From Pseudomonadota bacterium (GTDB lineage: Bacteria; Pseudomonadota; Alphaproteobacteria; Rhodospirillales; Magnetospirillaceae): DNA of 64,000 nucleotides. Made by a program: the position numbers and the translations under genes. Below, one piece after another: positions 20,628-30,702 of this stretch. The DNA lies in NCBI GenBank assembly GCA_021793155.1, contig JAJYTF010000004.1:177273-241272 (forward strand), read 5' to 3'. The notes below the pieces were generated by a model. The model saw only the letters and a list, made by a program, of their open reading frames with translations. It made no database searches and had not been told where the DNA came from. The stretch's first letter is position 1, and each line of letters opens with the position of its first letter.

Positions 20628-20665
20628 AAAAGGCAATGCCGGCCGCTCGCGCAGCCGGCATTGCC
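20628..20665 (-). terminator. Intrinsic terminator of hup
   Basis: A perfect 12-bp inverted repeat, GGCAATGCCGGC at 20632-20643 and GCCGGCATTGCC at 20654-20665, is followed on the minus strand by four T residues. It lies about 30 bp after the hup stop codon in the correct orientation. Confidence 0.85.
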
Positions 20666-20694
20666 GGGTAACCGTCTATTATCCGAAGGGCGTC

Positions 20695-20967
20695 TTAGTT
20701 GACGGCGTCCTTCAAGCCTTTGCCGGCTTTGAACTTGGGCTGCTTCGACGCGGGGATGGTAATCTTCTGACCGGTCCGGGGGTTACGCCCCTCGGACTTG
20801 GCGCGCTCGGCAACGTTAAAGGTGCCGAAGCCAACCAGACGAACCTCTTCCCCCTTCTTCAGCGCGTCGGTAATCGCCGCAAAGGCGCCGTCGACGGCCT
20901 TGGCAGCATCAGCCTTGGACAAACCAGCAGCGCTCGCGACTACAGTCACCAGATCGTTCTTATTCAC
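20695..20967 (-). CDS. hup: HU family nucleoid DNA-binding protein
   Basis: A 90-residue histone-like protein that bends and packages DNA. The family core GFGTFNVAERAKSEGRNPRTG is present near residues 46-66, including the proline-tipped beta arm (NPRTGQKI). The start is a GTG giving (M)NKNDLVTVVASAAG, preceded by AAGGAAGGGGG. It stands downstream of lon as in many alphaproteobacteria, with its own terminator. Confidence 0.97.
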   Translation of the reverse strand: MNKNDLVTVVASAAGLSKADAAKAVDGAFAAITDALKKGEEVRLVGFGTFNVAERAKSEGRNPRTGQKITIPASKQPKFKAGKGLKDAVN

Positions 20968-21141
20968 CTCGGTGCCCCCTTCCTTAAAACCGCAAGTTAT
21001 AGTCAGTCATAAGCCAACTACCATAAAGCATGAACTTAGTCTAAAACGGGTATCCGAGCCTCGTCAATCGGAGAAGCGACCCGATTCCCAGCTTTTCCGC
21101 CAAATCGACGTTTTTTTCGAGGAAGCCTGCGGGTTTTGCAT

Positions 21142-21178
21142 AAAAATTGAAGGGCCGCAGCGTTTCCGCAGCGGCCCC
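21142..21178 (-). terminator. Intrinsic terminator of lon
   Basis: On the minus strand, 35 bases after the lon stop, a GC hairpin (GGGCCGC 21152-21158 pairing with GCGGCCC 21171-21177, stem extended inward with one mismatch) is followed by TTCAATTTTTA. Position, polarity and T-run all fit a rho-independent terminator. Confidence 0.85.
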
Positions 21179-21212
21179 CTTGTTACATTTAGGCAACAAT
21201 CGCTGATTGCGA

Positions 21213-23624
21213 TCAGTGAGTGATCACCCCCACCTCGCCTTCCACCGGCTCGGCTTTCGGCATGGAAACGGGCTCCTGATCGGGGTCCCAGGCAATTGGC
21301 ACCAGAGCTCCGGTCAGGGCGTTGGCCAGAACCTCGTCCACGGTCGAGACCGGCATGATGTTCAGATGACGTTTGACGTTATCTGGAATATCGGCCAAGT
21401 CCTTCTCGTTGTCCTTGGGGATCAGCACCGTCTTGATTCCGCCGCGGAGTGCCGCGAGCAGTTTCTCCTTCAATCCGCCGATCGGCAGAACCCGGCCGCG
21501 CAGAGTGATCTCGCCGGTCATCGCCACGTCTTTGCGCACCGGGATGCCGGTCAGCACCGAAACAATGGCCGTGCACATGGCGACGCCGGCGGACGGGCCG
21601 TCCTTCGGCGTGGCCCCTTCCGGCACGTGAACATGAATGTCGCGTTTCTCGAACACCAACGGCTTGATGCCGAAATTGACCGAGCGGGCGCGCACATAGG
21701 AGCGAGCCGCCTGGACCGACTCCTGCATCACGTCGCCCAGTTTGCCGGTATGGGTGAACACCCCCTTGCCGGGCATCGACACCGCTTCGATGGACAGCAG
21801 CTCGCCCCCCACCTCGGTCCAAGCCAAGCCGGTGACCACACCGATCAGGTCTTCCATCTCGGCTTCGCCATAGCGGAAGCGCCGCACTCCGGCGTATTTC
21901 TCAAGGTTTTTCCGGGTGACCGAAACCTTCGCCCCGGCCCCCTTGCTCAAGATCTCCTTGGTCGCCTTGCGGGCAAGATTGGCCACCTCGCGCTCGAGAT
22001 TACGAACCCCGGACTCCCGTGTGTAGTAGCGGATCAGATCCCGCAGGGCGTCATCCGAGATTGACCATTCGCCCTTCTTCAGGCCGGCCGCCTTGGTCTG
22101 CTTTTCCAGCAGATGGCGTTTGGCGATCTCCACCTTCTCGTCCTCGGTATAGCCCGAGATGCGGATGATCTCCATGCGGTCGAGGAGAGGCTGCGGCATG
22201 CGCAACGTGTTCGCCGTGGTGACGAACATCACGTCCGACAGGTCGTAGTCGACCTCGAGATAATGGTCGCTGAAATTGACGTTCTGCTCGGGATCCAGAA
22301 CCTCCAGCAAGGCCGAGGCGGGGTCGCCGCGCCAGTCGGCGCCCAGCTTGTCCACCTCGTCCAGAAGGAACAGCGGGTTCGACGACTTGGCCTTCTTCAT
22401 CCCTTGGATGATCTTCCCCGGCATCGAGCCGATATAGGTCCGCCGATGGCCACGGATTTCCGATTCATCCCGGACGCCGCCCAGCGACACGCGAATGAAG
22501 TTCCGCCCCGTGGCCCGGGCGATGGAGCGTCCCAGCGAGGTCTTGCCGACGCCCGGCGGGCCGACCAGGCACAGGATCGGGCCCCGCACCTTCACCGTGC
22601 GCTGCTGCACCGCAAGATATTCGAGAATCCGCTCCTTGACCTTCTCGAGGCCGTAGTGATCGGCGTTCAGGATGTCCTCGGCCAGCTTGATGTCGCGCTT
22701 GACCTTGGTGCGCTTCTTCCACGGAATCGACAGGATCCAGTCAAGGTAGTTGCGCACGACCGTCGCTTCAGCCGACATCGGACTCATGCTGCGCAGCTTC
22801 TTAAGCTCGCCCATGGCCTTCTCGCGGGCTTCCTTAGACAGGTGCGTCTTGTTGATCCGCTCTTCGAGCTCGGCCGCCTCGTCGCGGCCGTCCTCGCTCT
22901 CGCCCAGCTCCTTCTGGATGGCCTTGAGCTGCTCGTTGAGATAGTATTCCCGTTGGGTCTTCTCCATCTGCCGCTTGACGCGGTTGCGGATCTTCTTTTC
23001 CACCTGCAGGACGCCGATCTCGGCCTCCATGTAGGAGTAGACCCGCTCCAGGCGCTCGGAAATCGTTTCGATCTCCAGCAGCTCCTGCTTCTCGGCGATC
23101 TTGAGCTGCAGATGCGAGGCCACTGTGTCGGCCAGTTTGCCCGGATCCTCGATTTGGTTGATCGAGACCAGAACCTCGGGCGGGATCTTCTTGTTCAGCT
23201 TGATGTATTGCTCGAACTGCGACACGACCGAGCGCGACAGCGCCTCAAGCTCCTGCAGGTCACCGGGCTTCTCGCCGATGACGTCGGCATAGGCCTGGAA
23301 GAACGCCTGATTATCAGCGAAGTCGTTGATCTTGGCGCGCTGGCTGCCCTCGACCAGAACCTTGACGGTACCGTCGGGCAGCTTCAGCAGCTGCAGAACC
23401 GTGCTGACGGTCCCCACCTTGTAGATATCGTCCGGGGTAGGATCGTCCTGGGCGGCGTTCTTCTGCGCCACAAGCAGAATCTGCTTGTCCTCCTTCATTA
23501 CGTCTTCGAGGGCGCGCACCGACTTTTCGCGCCCGACAAACAAGGGGACGATCATGTGGGGGAAGACGACAATGTCACGGAGCGGAAGAACGGGAAAGAC
23601 GTCTCCGCGCGCTAGTTCGACCAT
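21213..23624 (-). CDS. lon: ATP-dependent protease Lon
   Basis: An 803-residue Lon protease that degrades damaged and regulatory proteins. It has the N-terminal LON substrate domain (residues about 10-205), a coiled-coil linker, the AAA+ module with Walker A GPPGVGKT near residue 357 and Walker [10 protein letters not shown], and the C-terminal serine protease domain with catalytic Ser678 (PKDGPSAG) and Lys721 (GGLKEK), matching the Ser679/Lys722 dyad of E. coli Lon. It follows clpX by 111 bp, in the usual tig-clpP-clpX-lon-hup order. Confidence 0.98.
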   Translation of the reverse strand: MVELARGDVFPVLPLRDIVVFPHMIVPLFVGREKSVRALEDVMKEDKQILLVAQKNAAQDDPTPDDIYKVGTVSTVLQLLKLPDGTVKVLVEGSQRAKINDFADNQAFFQAYADVIGEKPGDLQELEALSRSVVSQFEQYIKLNKKIPPEVLVSINQIEDPGKLADTVASHLQLKIAEKQELLEIETISERLERVYSYMEAEIGVLQVEKKIRNRVKRQMEKTQREYYLNEQLKAIQKELGESEDGRDEAAELEERINKTHLSKEAREKAMGELKKLRSMSPMSAEATVVRNYLDWILSIPWKKRTKVKRDIKLAEDILNADHYGLEKVKERILEYLAVQQRTVKVRGPILCLVGPPGVGKTSLGRSIARATGRNFIRVSLGGVRDESEIRGHRRTYIGSMPGKIIQGMKKAKSSNPLFLLDEVDKLGADWRGDPASALLEVLDPEQNVNFSDHYLEVDYDLSDVMFVTTANTLRMPQPLLDRMEIIRISGYTEDEKVEIAKRHLLEKQTKAAGLKKGEWSISDDALRDLIRYYTRESGVRNLEREVANLARKATKEILSKGAGAKVSVTRKNLEKYAGVRRFRYGEAEMEDLIGVVTGLAWTEVGGELLSIEAVSMPGKGVFTHTGKLGDVMQESVQAARSYVRARSVNFGIKPLVFEKRDIHVHVPEGATPKDGPSAGVAMCTAIVSVLTGIPVRKDVAMTGEITLRGRVLPIGGLKEKLLAALRGGIKTVLIPKDNEKDLADIPDNVKRHLNIMPVSTVDEVLANALTGALVPIAWDPDQEPVSMPKAEPVEGEVGVITH

Positions 23625-23735
23625 GCTACCTCATTTGTGACGAGCGACCCGACGACAAGCCGGACCGACGGTTTTTCTCTGTCCAGCTCTTAGACTTCGG
23701 TGCCATCCCCCCTTAGTTCAAGGGGTAGACCGATC

Positions 23736-25001
23736 TCAGGCACTGGATCCGATGTCTTCGCGACGATCCGCGTAGATGTAGAGCGGCTTGGCACGTCCCT
23801 CCACCACTTCGCCGTTGATCACCACCTCCTCCACACCATCCAGTCCCGGCAGGTCGAACATGGTATCGAGCAGGATGCTCTCCATGATCGAACGCAGGCC
23901 CCGGGCTCCGGTCTTCCGCAGGATGGCTTTCTGGGCGATCGTCTTCTGCGCGTCCTCGCTGAACGTCAGACGGACGTCCTCCATCTCGAACAGGCGCTGG
24001 TATTGCTTGACCAAAGCGTTCTTCGGCTTCGACAGAATGTCGACCAGCGCGTTCTCGTCGAGGTCGTTGAGCGTGGCGATCACCGGAAGGCGGCCGACGA
24101 ACTCGGGTATCAGGCCGAATTTCAGCAGGTCTTCGGGTTCGACCTCGCGCAGGATGTCGCCGGTCGTACGCTCGTCCGGGCCGCGCACATCGGCGCCGAA
24201 GCCGATGGATGTGCCTTTGCCGCGCGACCCGATGATCTTTTCCAGGCCGGCGAAGGCTCCGCCGCAGATGAAGAGGATATTGGTCGTGTCGACCTGCAGG
24301 AATTCCTGCTGCGGGTGCTTGCGGCCCCCTTGCGGCGGCACCGAAGCGACCGTGCCTTCCATGATCTTCAGCAGAGCCTGCTGAACCCCTTCGCCCGACA
24401 CGTCGCGGGTAATCGACGGGTTGTCGGACTTGCGGCTGATCTTGTCGACCTCGTCGATATAGACGATGCCGCGCTGCGCGCGCTCCACATTATAGTCCGC
24501 GGCCTGCAGCAGCTTGAGGATGATGTTCTCGACATCCTCACCCACATAGCCGGCCTCGGTCAGAGTCGTGGCGTCCGCCATGGTGAAGGGCACGTCGAGG
24601 ATGCGCGCCAACGTCTGCGCCAGCAGCGTCTTGCCGCAACCGGTCGGGCCGACCAGCAGGATATTGGACTTCGCGATCTCGATATCCGGGTTCTTGCCCC
24701 CGTGGCCCAATCGTTTGTAGTGGTTGTGCACGGCAACGGAAAGCACGCGCTTTGCGTGCTCCTGCCCGATCACATAGTCATCGAGCACGGCACAAATGTC
24801 TCGCGGGGTCGGCACACCATCGCGGGACCGCACCAGGTGCGTCTTGTGTTCCTCTCGGATGATGTCCATGCACAGCTCGACGCATTCATCGCAGATGAAT
24901 ACCGTCGGCCCGGCGATCAGCTTCCGCACCTCATGCTGGCTCTTTCCGCAGAAGGAGCAGTAGAGGGTGTTTTTGGAATCGCCGCTGGTGGACTTGGTCA
25001 T
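23736..25001 (-). CDS. clpX: ATP-dependent Clp protease ATP-binding subunit ClpX
   Basis: A 421-residue AAA+ unfoldase that feeds substrates to ClpP. The N-terminal zinc-binding domain has [14 protein letters not shown] and CDECVELC (residues about 16-43). Walker A is GPTGCGKT, Walker [11 protein letters not shown], and the pore loop GYVGED is present. Family length is normal. It lies 150 bp downstream of clpP. Confidence 0.98.
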   Translation of the reverse strand: MTKSTSGDSKNTLYCSFCGKSQHEVRKLIAGPTVFICDECVELCMDIIREEHKTHLVRSRDGVPTPRDICAVLDDYVIGQEHAKRVLSVAVHNHYKRLGHGGKNPDIEIAKSNILLVGPTGCGKTLLAQTLARILDVPFTMADATTLTEAGYVGEDVENIILKLLQAADYNVERAQRGIVYIDEVDKISRKSDNPSITRDVSGEGVQQALLKIMEGTVASVPPQGGRKHPQQEFLQVDTTNILFICGGAFAGLEKIIGSRGKGTSIGFGADVRGPDERTTGDILREVEPEDLLKFGLIPEFVGRLPVIATLNDLDENALVDILSKPKNALVKQYQRLFEMEDVRLTFSEDAQKTIAQKAILRKTGARGLRSIMESILLDTMFDLPGLDGVEEVVINGEVVEGRAKPLYIYADRREDIGSSA

Positions 25002-25151
25002 CGCTTCTCCCTGGGGTAGCGCGGCTGTCGAGAAATCATGTTAGACCGTCGCGGCGTTGCCATACAATGCCAAATATGGCCCAGGCTAGGCCTCCCGCGG
25101 CACGACCGGCCGCGAGATCGGCATGGTTGATGGAAACGCCCTTCGGCCAGA

Positions 25152-25799
25152 TCACGCGGCAGCCGAAGACTCGGATTGTGGCGGCCGGGTGGACACCACG
25201 TCGTCGATCAGCCCGAACTCTTTCGCCTCTGCCGCCGTCATGTATTTGTCGCGCTCCATGGCGCGCTCGATCACGTCGAGGCTCTGGCCGGTATGGTGCA
25301 CATAGATATTGTTGAGCCGGGCGCGCAGGGCAAGGATTTCGCGCGCTTGGATCTCGATGTCGGTGGCCTGGCCCTGCGCACCGCCTGATGGCTGGTGGAT
25401 CATGATCCGCGCGTTGGGCAACGAATAGCGCTTGCCGGCGGCGCCCGCCGCAAGCAGCAGCGATCCCATCGATGCGGCCTGGCCGATGCAGACGGTGGAC
25501 ACTGCCGGGCGGATGTACTGCATGGTGTCGTAGATCGCCAGACCGGAAGTCACGACCCCGCCAGGAGAATTGATGTAGAAAGCGATATCCTTGGTCGGAT
25601 TCTCCGATTCAAGGAACAGCAGCTGCGCGCAAATCAGGGCCGAGACCTGGTCGAAGACCTCTCCGGTCAGGAAGATGATGCGCTCCTTCAGCAGGCGCGA
25701 ATAGATGTCGTAGGCCCGCTCTCCGCGGTTGGTCTGCTCGACCACCATGGGTACCAAGGTGTTCATGTAGAGATCGATAGGGTCTCGGTCTTTCATCAT
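25152..25799 (-). CDS. clpP: ATP-dependent Clp protease proteolytic subunit ClpP
   Basis: A 215-residue serine peptidase that assembles as a tetradecamer. The catalytic triad is visible as Ser110 (GQAASMGS), His135 (MIHQP) and Asp184 (ERDKYM). The start has two tandem ATGs (MMKDRD); either is possible. It is 67 bp after tig, with a strong hairpin in the gap. Confidence 0.97.
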   Translation of the reverse strand: MMKDRDPIDLYMNTLVPMVVEQTNRGERAYDIYSRLLKERIIFLTGEVFDQVSALICAQLLFLESENPTKDIAFYINSPGGVVTSGLAIYDTMQYIRPAVSTVCIGQAASMGSLLLAAGAAGKRYSLPNARIMIHQPSGGAQGQATDIEIQAREILALRARLNNIYVHHTGQSLDVIERAMERDKYMTAAEAKEFGLIDDVVSTRPPQSESSAAA

Positions 25800-25822
25800 T
25801 CGTCCTTGTCCTTGTGGCCTCT

Positions 25823-25858
25823 CGGCGTGACGCCGGCGGAACGGCCGGCGTCACGCCG
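25823..25858. repeat. Perfect 15-bp hairpin between tig and clpP
   Basis: CGGCGTGACGCCGGC (25823-25837) and GCCGGCGTCACGCCG (25844-25858) are exact complements around a 6-base loop. It sits 8 bases after the tig stop codon. No T-run follows on the minus strand, so it is more likely an mRNA-stability or partial-attenuation structure than a full terminator. Confidence 0.8.
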
Positions 25859-25866
25859 TCATTTCG

Positions 25867-27267
25867 TCACTCCTCGGCCTGCGCCTTCTTCTTGGCGGAA
25901 CGTTTCTTCGGCTTGGCCTCCTCGGCGGCGGCCGTCGAAGCGGGATTCGCATCCGGATCCTGCTGAAGCTCGTCCAGCGAAACCGCCTTGTCCGACACCT
26001 TGGCCAGTTCGAGAATGAAGTCGATGACCTTCTCCTCGAAGATCGGCGCCCGCAGGCTGTTCAGCGCGTCGGCATTGCGCTGATAGTATTGGAACACCAG
26101 GTGTTCCTGCCCGGGGAACCGGCGCGCCTCGTTCATCACGGCGCGGTTCAGGTCCTCTTGGGTGATCGCGATGTTGTTCTTGCGACCGACCTCGGACAGC
26201 ACCAAGCCCAACCGGACACGGCGCTCGGCGATGCCGCGGTACTCGGCCTTAAGGTCGTCATCACTCTTGCCTTCGTCGGCGGGATCGACCCGGCCTTCGG
26301 CCTTGTCCTTCTCCAGCTGCTTCCAGATGGCATCGAATTCCAGATCCACCATGCCCTGCGGCACGGCGAATTCATGGTGCAGCGCCAGTTGGTCGAGCAG
26401 GCGGCGCTTCAAATGGGCGCGCGACAGGCCGGCGTAGTCCCGCTCGATCTCCTCGCGCAGCGCCTTCTTCAAGGCTTCCAGGTCGTCGAGCCCCAACCCC
26501 TTGGCCAACTCGTCGTCGAGCGAGGTCGGAACCACCTGCCGGACCTCATGCACCTTGACCTCGAACTCGGCATCCTTGCCGGCCAGGTCCGAATTGCCAT
26601 ATTCAGCCGGGAAGGTCACCTTCACCACCCGCTCGTCGCCCGCCTTGGCGCCGAGCAGCTGGTCTTCGAATCCCGGAATGAAGGTATTCGAACCCAGCTT
26701 GAGGGAATAGCCTTCGGCCTTGCCGCCGTCGAAGGCAACGCCGTCGACCTTGCCCAGGAAGTCGATGACCACCACTTCGCCGCTTTCCGCCGCATGGTCC
26801 CCGGCCGCCGGGTCGGTCTTCTCGCGGCTGGTGGCGATGCGGTTGAGCGCCTCCTCGATCGCCTGGTCGGCGACTTCGGCCACCGGCTTTTCGAGGACGA
26901 GGCTGCTCAGCTCCATCAGTTGCACCTCGGGCAGGGTCTCCACGGCGACCGTGAACTCCAGGTCGCTGCCTTCGGTGAACGAGGTGATCTCGATCTTGGG
27001 CTGCAGGGCGGGTCGCAGCTGATGCTCCTCGATCGCCTGCTTGGCGCCGTCATTGACGGCCGATTCGAGAACCTCCCCCATTACCGAGGAGCCATATTTC
27101 TTGCGCAGGATGCCCATCGGCACCTTGCCGGGACGGAAGCCCGGAATTCGGACATTGCGCCCTACCTCGACAAGGCGGCTCTCCACCTTCGTGGCAAGCT
27201 GTCCGGCGGAAATGATGACCTTGAATTCGCGCTTCAGGCCATCGGCGTTGGTTTGAGTTACCTGCAT
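25867..27267 (-). CDS. tig: Trigger factor
   Basis: A 466-residue ribosome-associated chaperone with peptidyl-prolyl isomerase activity. The N-terminal ribosome-binding domain includes GFRPGKVPMGILRKKYG near residues 41-57 (the GFRxGxxP signature), followed by the FKBP domain (residues about 165-245) and the helical C-terminal domain ending in a Lys/Ala-rich tail. The start is the ATG giving MQVTQTNADGLK, the usual beginning; the frame is open a further 29 codons upstream without similarity. Confidence 0.97.
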   Translation of the reverse strand: MQVTQTNADGLKREFKVIISAGQLATKVESRLVEVGRNVRIPGFRPGKVPMGILRKKYGSSVMGEVLESAVNDGAKQAIEEHQLRPALQPKIEITSFTEGSDLEFTVAVETLPEVQLMELSSLVLEKPVAEVADQAIEEALNRIATSREKTDPAAGDHAAESGEVVVIDFLGKVDGVAFDGGKAEGYSLKLGSNTFIPGFEDQLLGAKAGDERVVKVTFPAEYGNSDLAGKDAEFEVKVHEVRQVVPTSLDDELAKGLGLDDLEALKKALREEIERDYAGLSRAHLKRRLLDQLALHHEFAVPQGMVDLEFDAIWKQLEKDKAEGRVDPADEGKSDDDLKAEYRGIAERRVRLGLVLSEVGRKNNIAITQEDLNRAVMNEARRFPGQEHLVFQYYQRNADALNSLRAPIFEEKVIDFILELAKVSDKAVSLDELQQDPDANPASTAAAEEAKPKKRSAKKKAQAEE

Positions 27268-27432
27268 TGAATTCTCTGCCAATCGAAAGACGACAATATC
27301 GACCGCCCTGGGCGGTTTTGCAACCTGGTGCACCGACACATAGAGATATGTCAATGCACCAGACCTATCACAGCCCCTCGCCAGACCGGGCCACCCGCCC
27401 CCTTGGCCGCCGCCTCAATGGTGGTCGGCAGG

Positions 27433-27454
27433 AAAAAGCGCCCATCAAGGGCGC
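27433..27454 (-). terminator. Intrinsic terminator of tRNA-Leu
   Basis: On the minus strand a GCGCCC-TTGAT-GGGCGC hairpin is followed by TTTTT. It lies about 85 bases downstream of tRNA-Leu, in the right orientation to end that transcript before the tig promoter region. Confidence 0.8.
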
Positions 27455-27540
27455 CGCCAAGGGGCCGTAAGCCCTGCCCGGCGAAGGACAAAAATCAAGC
27501 TTCCCCAGGCATGGCCGAGGGTAATCCGGGCTGGGAGAGG

Positions 27541-27625
27541 TGGTGCGGGCGAAGGGATTTGAACCCCCATGGCTTTCGCCGCTGGAACCTAAATCCAGTG
27601 TGTCTACCAGTTCCACCACGCCCGC
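27541..27625 (-). tRNA. tRNA-Leu (anticodon TAG)
   Basis: The minus strand forms a class II tRNA of 85 nt: acceptor GCGGGCG/CGCCCGC, anticodon stem CTGGA/TCCAG with loop TTTAGGT (anticodon TAG), an extended variable arm, TTCAAAT T loop, discriminator A and encoded CCA. Confidence 0.97.
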
Positions 27626-27860
27626 AGGACGCGCCCTCGCCCCCGGTCGCCCGGCCGGAGCCGATGTCTATAACACAGTCGTTCCGCAGGAAACCAGGGC
27701 AAAACCCCAATGCGCGAAACTGGTCGCCGCCTGCCCGCTTTACCGGCGTCACTGGGGTAGGACGTTAACGCCCGACTGGTATTCCATCCAATACGCATTC
27801 GGCTATGCCGCGGGGGCTATGGCTTTGGTATAGTTAGCTTAGCCTTTGGGAGATAAATCC

Positions 27861-29192
27861 ATGAGCATCGACTTAGACCGTAAAGGGCGTCTTGCCTTTC
27901 TTTTCATCGACGAGGCGACGCGCGGCGCCCTGCGGGAATTCCAAGCGCTGCTGGCTCCGCGCATCGATGCCATCCTCGGCGATTTCTACCGGCACATCGA
28001 AACGACGCCCGAGGTCGCCAAGATATTCGCCGGCCATTCGGTCGAGCATGCCCGGCGCATGCAAAGGGCCCACTGGCTGAACAACGTATTTTCCGGCCGA
28101 TACGACGAGGAATATTTCCAGCAGGTGGTGAAGATCGGGCAGGCCCATGCGAGGATCGGCCTCGAACCGCGCTGGTACATCGCCGGCTACTGCATGATCC
28201 TCAACCAGCTTGTCGAATTGGCCACCGCCAATTTCCGCAAGAAGCCGGAGCGGCTGGCGCAAATCGTCGCCGCGGTCAACCGTGCGGTCTTCCTCGATAT
28301 GGACTTGGCCATTTCGGTCTATATCGACGCGACCAAGGAAAAGGCCCGCACCCTCAACCTCCGGGCCGACGAGTTCGAATCGCAGGTGTCCGGCATGGTC
28401 AACATGGTCTCGGCGGCTGCCACCGAGTTGCAGGCGACGGCGCAGTCCATGGCCGCCACGGCCGAACAGACCAGCCGCCAGGCAACGGCGGTGGCCACGG
28501 CGGCCGAACACGCTTCGACCAATGTGGAAACCGTGGCGACGGCAACCGAAGAACTGGCTTCGTCGATCCAGGAAATCAGCCGCCAGGTGTCGCAATCCAC
28601 CAACATCGCCAGTTCGGCGGTCGACGAGGCCCAGCGCACCAATACCATGGTCCAGGGTCTGTCCGCCGCCGCCCAACGGATCGGCGAAGTGGTCAAGCTG
28701 ATCAACGACATCGCCAGCCAGACCAACCTGCTGGCGCTGAACGCCACCATTGAGGCGGCCCGGGCCGGCGATGCCGGCAAGGGCTTCGCCGTGGTAGCCG
28801 GCGAGGTGAAGAACCTGGCCAATCAGACGGCCAAGGCCACCGACGAGATTTCGGCCCAGATCCAGGCCGTGCAGAACGCCACCAAGGACGCGGTGGCGGC
28901 CATCCAGGGCATCGGCACCACCATCGGCAAGATGAGCGAGATCTCCGCGGCGATCGCCGCGGCGGTCGAGGAGCAAGGCGCCGCCACGCGGGAAATCGCC
29001 CGCAACGTGCAGCAGGCGGCGGAAGGCACGGGCCAGGTGACCTCCAGCATCGCCATGGTTACCCAGGCAGCGGGAGATTCGGGCCAGGCGGCTCGCGAAG
29101 TGCTGTCCGCCGCCGGCGAACTGTCGCGCCAGTCGGAGCAGCTGTCGTCCCAGGTCAACGGCTTTCTGACCGAAGTGCGGCGCGACAGCTGA
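27861..29192 (+). CDS. Globin-coupled sensor chemoreceptor (protoglobin-MCP)
   Basis: A 443-residue soluble methyl-accepting chemotaxis protein with an N-terminal protoglobin domain (residues about 5-160) in place of transmembrane segments. The proximal haem histidine is His96 in [20 protein letters not shown], the family signature. The C-terminal signalling domain has the tip [20 protein letters not shown] and the downstream [15 protein letters not shown]. Known globin-coupled receptors (HemAT type) sense oxygen for aerotaxis; that role here is inferred. The start is the ATG after GGGAGATAAATCC; a TTG 5 codons upstream is less likely. Confidence 0.93.
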   Translation: MSIDLDRKGRLAFLFIDEATRGALREFQALLAPRIDAILGDFYRHIETTPEVAKIFAGHSVEHARRMQRAHWLNNVFSGRYDEEYFQQVVKIGQAHARIGLEPRWYIAGYCMILNQLVELATANFRKKPERLAQIVAAVNRAVFLDMDLAISVYIDATKEKARTLNLRADEFESQVSGMVNMVSAAATELQATAQSMAATAEQTSRQATAVATAAEHASTNVETVATATEELASSIQEISRQVSQSTNIASSAVDEAQRTNTMVQGLSAAAQRIGEVVKLINDIASQTNLLALNATIEAARAGDAGKGFAVVAGEVKNLANQTAKATDEISAQIQAVQNATKDAVAAIQGIGTTIGKMSEISAAIAAAVEEQGAATREIARNVQQAAEGTGQVTSSIAMVTQAAGDSGQAAREVLSAAGELSRQSEQLSSQVNGFLTEVRRDS

Positions 29193-29203
29193 GGCGGTCA
29201 ACG

Positions 29204-29258
29204 GATCCTTCGCTTTCCCCAGGACTTCATTGTCGTTCTGAGCCGCAGGCGAAGGATC
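29204..29258. repeat. Inverted repeat in the convergent gap after the globin receptor
   Basis: GATCCTTCGC (29204-29213) and GCGAAGGATC (29249-29258) are exact complements 35 bases apart, filling the gap between two convergent genes. The phrase resembles a dispersed intergenic repeat seen in many genomes, and here it could act as a two-way terminator. Confidence 0.6.
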
Positions 29259-29265
29259 TCGCGGG

Positions 29266-30702
29266 TTATTCCTTCAGCAGGGAGCGGATGGGGCCGGACA
29301 TGGCTGTCCGGCCCTGACCAGTATAGGCCTCGTGATTGGCCTCGATGTCGGACAGCTTGTAGAGATAGTTGACCATCATGCCGACCGCCTGGGTCATACC
29401 CTTGCTCGATGTATCGGCCAGCCAGTTCAGCCGCTCGATGCGAGCGCCATTGGACAGATGAAAATGGGCCACCGGGTCCAGCGCCCGCCCCGTTCCCTCG
29501 CGCTTCTCGCTCAGGTAACGGACGCACAGGCGCATCAGCACGCCCTTCAACGTGTCGGCCACCCCTTCGTCCTCGACCCAGGGAGTGCTCAGGATTGCTT
29601 TCAGGCTGGTGCCCACCGATAAGCCCTGGGCCAGCGCCACGACGATGCGGTGTTCGGCCGGAGTCAGCAGTTTGACCTCGCCCTCGGCCAGCCGCTCGTC
29701 CAGCCAGGCGCGGAACCCCGGCAGCGGCGACAGCGTGGCAAAGGCCTTCAGGTTGGGGAATTCGTGCGACAGGCTGTCGACCACCCGCTTGATGAGGAAG
29801 TTGCCGAAACTGATCCCCACCAGCCCCCGCTGGGCGTTGTTGATCGAATAGAAAATCGCCGTATCGGCCTTCGACGGATCGCCTACCGGCGCATGTTCGT
29901 CCAGCAGCTCGTGAACGTTTCCGGCCATGCCGCGAACCAGTGCCACCTCGACGAAGATCAGCGGCTCGTCGGGCATGCGGGGATGGAAGAAGGCATAGAG
30001 ACGGCGGTCCGAGTCGAGCCGATTCTTCAAGTCGCGCCATCCCTGGATGGCGTGCACCGCCTCATAGGCCATGATCTTTTCCAGGATCAGCGCCGGCGAA
30101 CGCCAGGTGATGCGCTGCAATTCCAGGAAGCCGACGTCGAACCAGGCGGACAGCAGTTCCTTCAGATCGGCTTCCAGCGCCTGCATGGCCGCGTCGCTCT
30201 TGACCAGTGACAGCAGCTCGGCCCGCATGTCCACCAGGAACTTCACGCCCTCGGGCAGCGCGTTGAACTGGGTCAGCAAACGCTGGCGGGGGCTTTCGAG
30301 GGCGTCGCGCAACGCCCGTTCGGCCACCAGCCGCGCCGCTGGAGTCTTCGCCGCCGCCACCGCCGCCATGGCGGCATCCACCTGCGCCGCTTCGGTGCCG
30401 AACTCCTCGGCCAGCAGGCGCAGGAAGTTGCGGCGCCCCTCGTCGTTGAGCGCCAGATAGGAGCGCCCCAGGGTCGCCGCCCGGACCCGGGCCGAGACCT
30501 CGCCGCCCCGCCCTTGCAGGCAGTCGCGCATCTGCTCGCGCAGAACCTCGGCGTCGTCGGCCGGCAATTCGGGCGAAATGCGCGGCGTCTTGCCAAGCGA
30601 GACTGCGATGTCGCGCCACATGCCCCGCAGGTTGCGCAACCGGTCGCGGAACGCTTGGCTGACCGCCGGGATCGCCGCGCCGACCTGTTTCACATCCTCC
30701 AT
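29266..30702 (-). CDS. Malonyl-CoA decarboxylase
   Basis: A 478-residue protein matching malonyl-CoA decarboxylase, which converts malonyl-CoA to acetyl-CoA and CO2. The N-terminal half is helical, and the C-terminal catalytic half has GISFGNFLIKRVVDSLSHEF and FATLSPLPGFRAWL, both family landmarks, with a conserved His later (DPVAHFHLSNGA). I start at MEDVKQVG because GGAGG precedes it; an ATG four codons upstream lacks a site. It overlaps the nnr gene's 3' end by 13 bp, so the two are coupled. There is no matABC or malonate transporter nearby. Confidence 0.92.
   Translation of the reverse strand: MEDVKQVGAAIPAVSQAFRDRLRNLRGMWRDIAVSLGKTPRISPELPADDAEVLREQMRDCLQGRGGEVSARVRAATLGRSYLALNDEGRRNFLRLLAEEFGTEAAQVDAAMAAVAAAKTPAARLVAERALRDALESPRQRLLTQFNALPEGVKFLVDMRAELLSLVKSDAAMQALEADLKELLSAWFDVGFLELQRITWRSPALILEKIMAYEAVHAIQGWRDLKNRLDSDRRLYAFFHPRMPDEPLIFVEVALVRGMAGNVHELLDEHAPVGDPSKADTAIFYSINNAQRGLVGISFGNFLIKRVVDSLSHEFPNLKAFATLSPLPGFRAWLDERLAEGEVKLLTPAEHRIVVALAQGLSVGTSLKAILSTPWVEDEGVADTLKGVLMRLCVRYLSEKREGTGRALDPVAHFHLSNGARIERLNWLADTSSKGMTQAVGMMVNYLYKLSDIEANHEAYTGQGRTAMSGPIRSLLKE

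Noticed and set aside
23700..23735. A CTTGAA sequence upstream of lon resembling a heat-shock sigma-32 -35 box
   Set aside because: No CCCCAT-type -10 at 12-14 bases distance, so the match is not better than chance.
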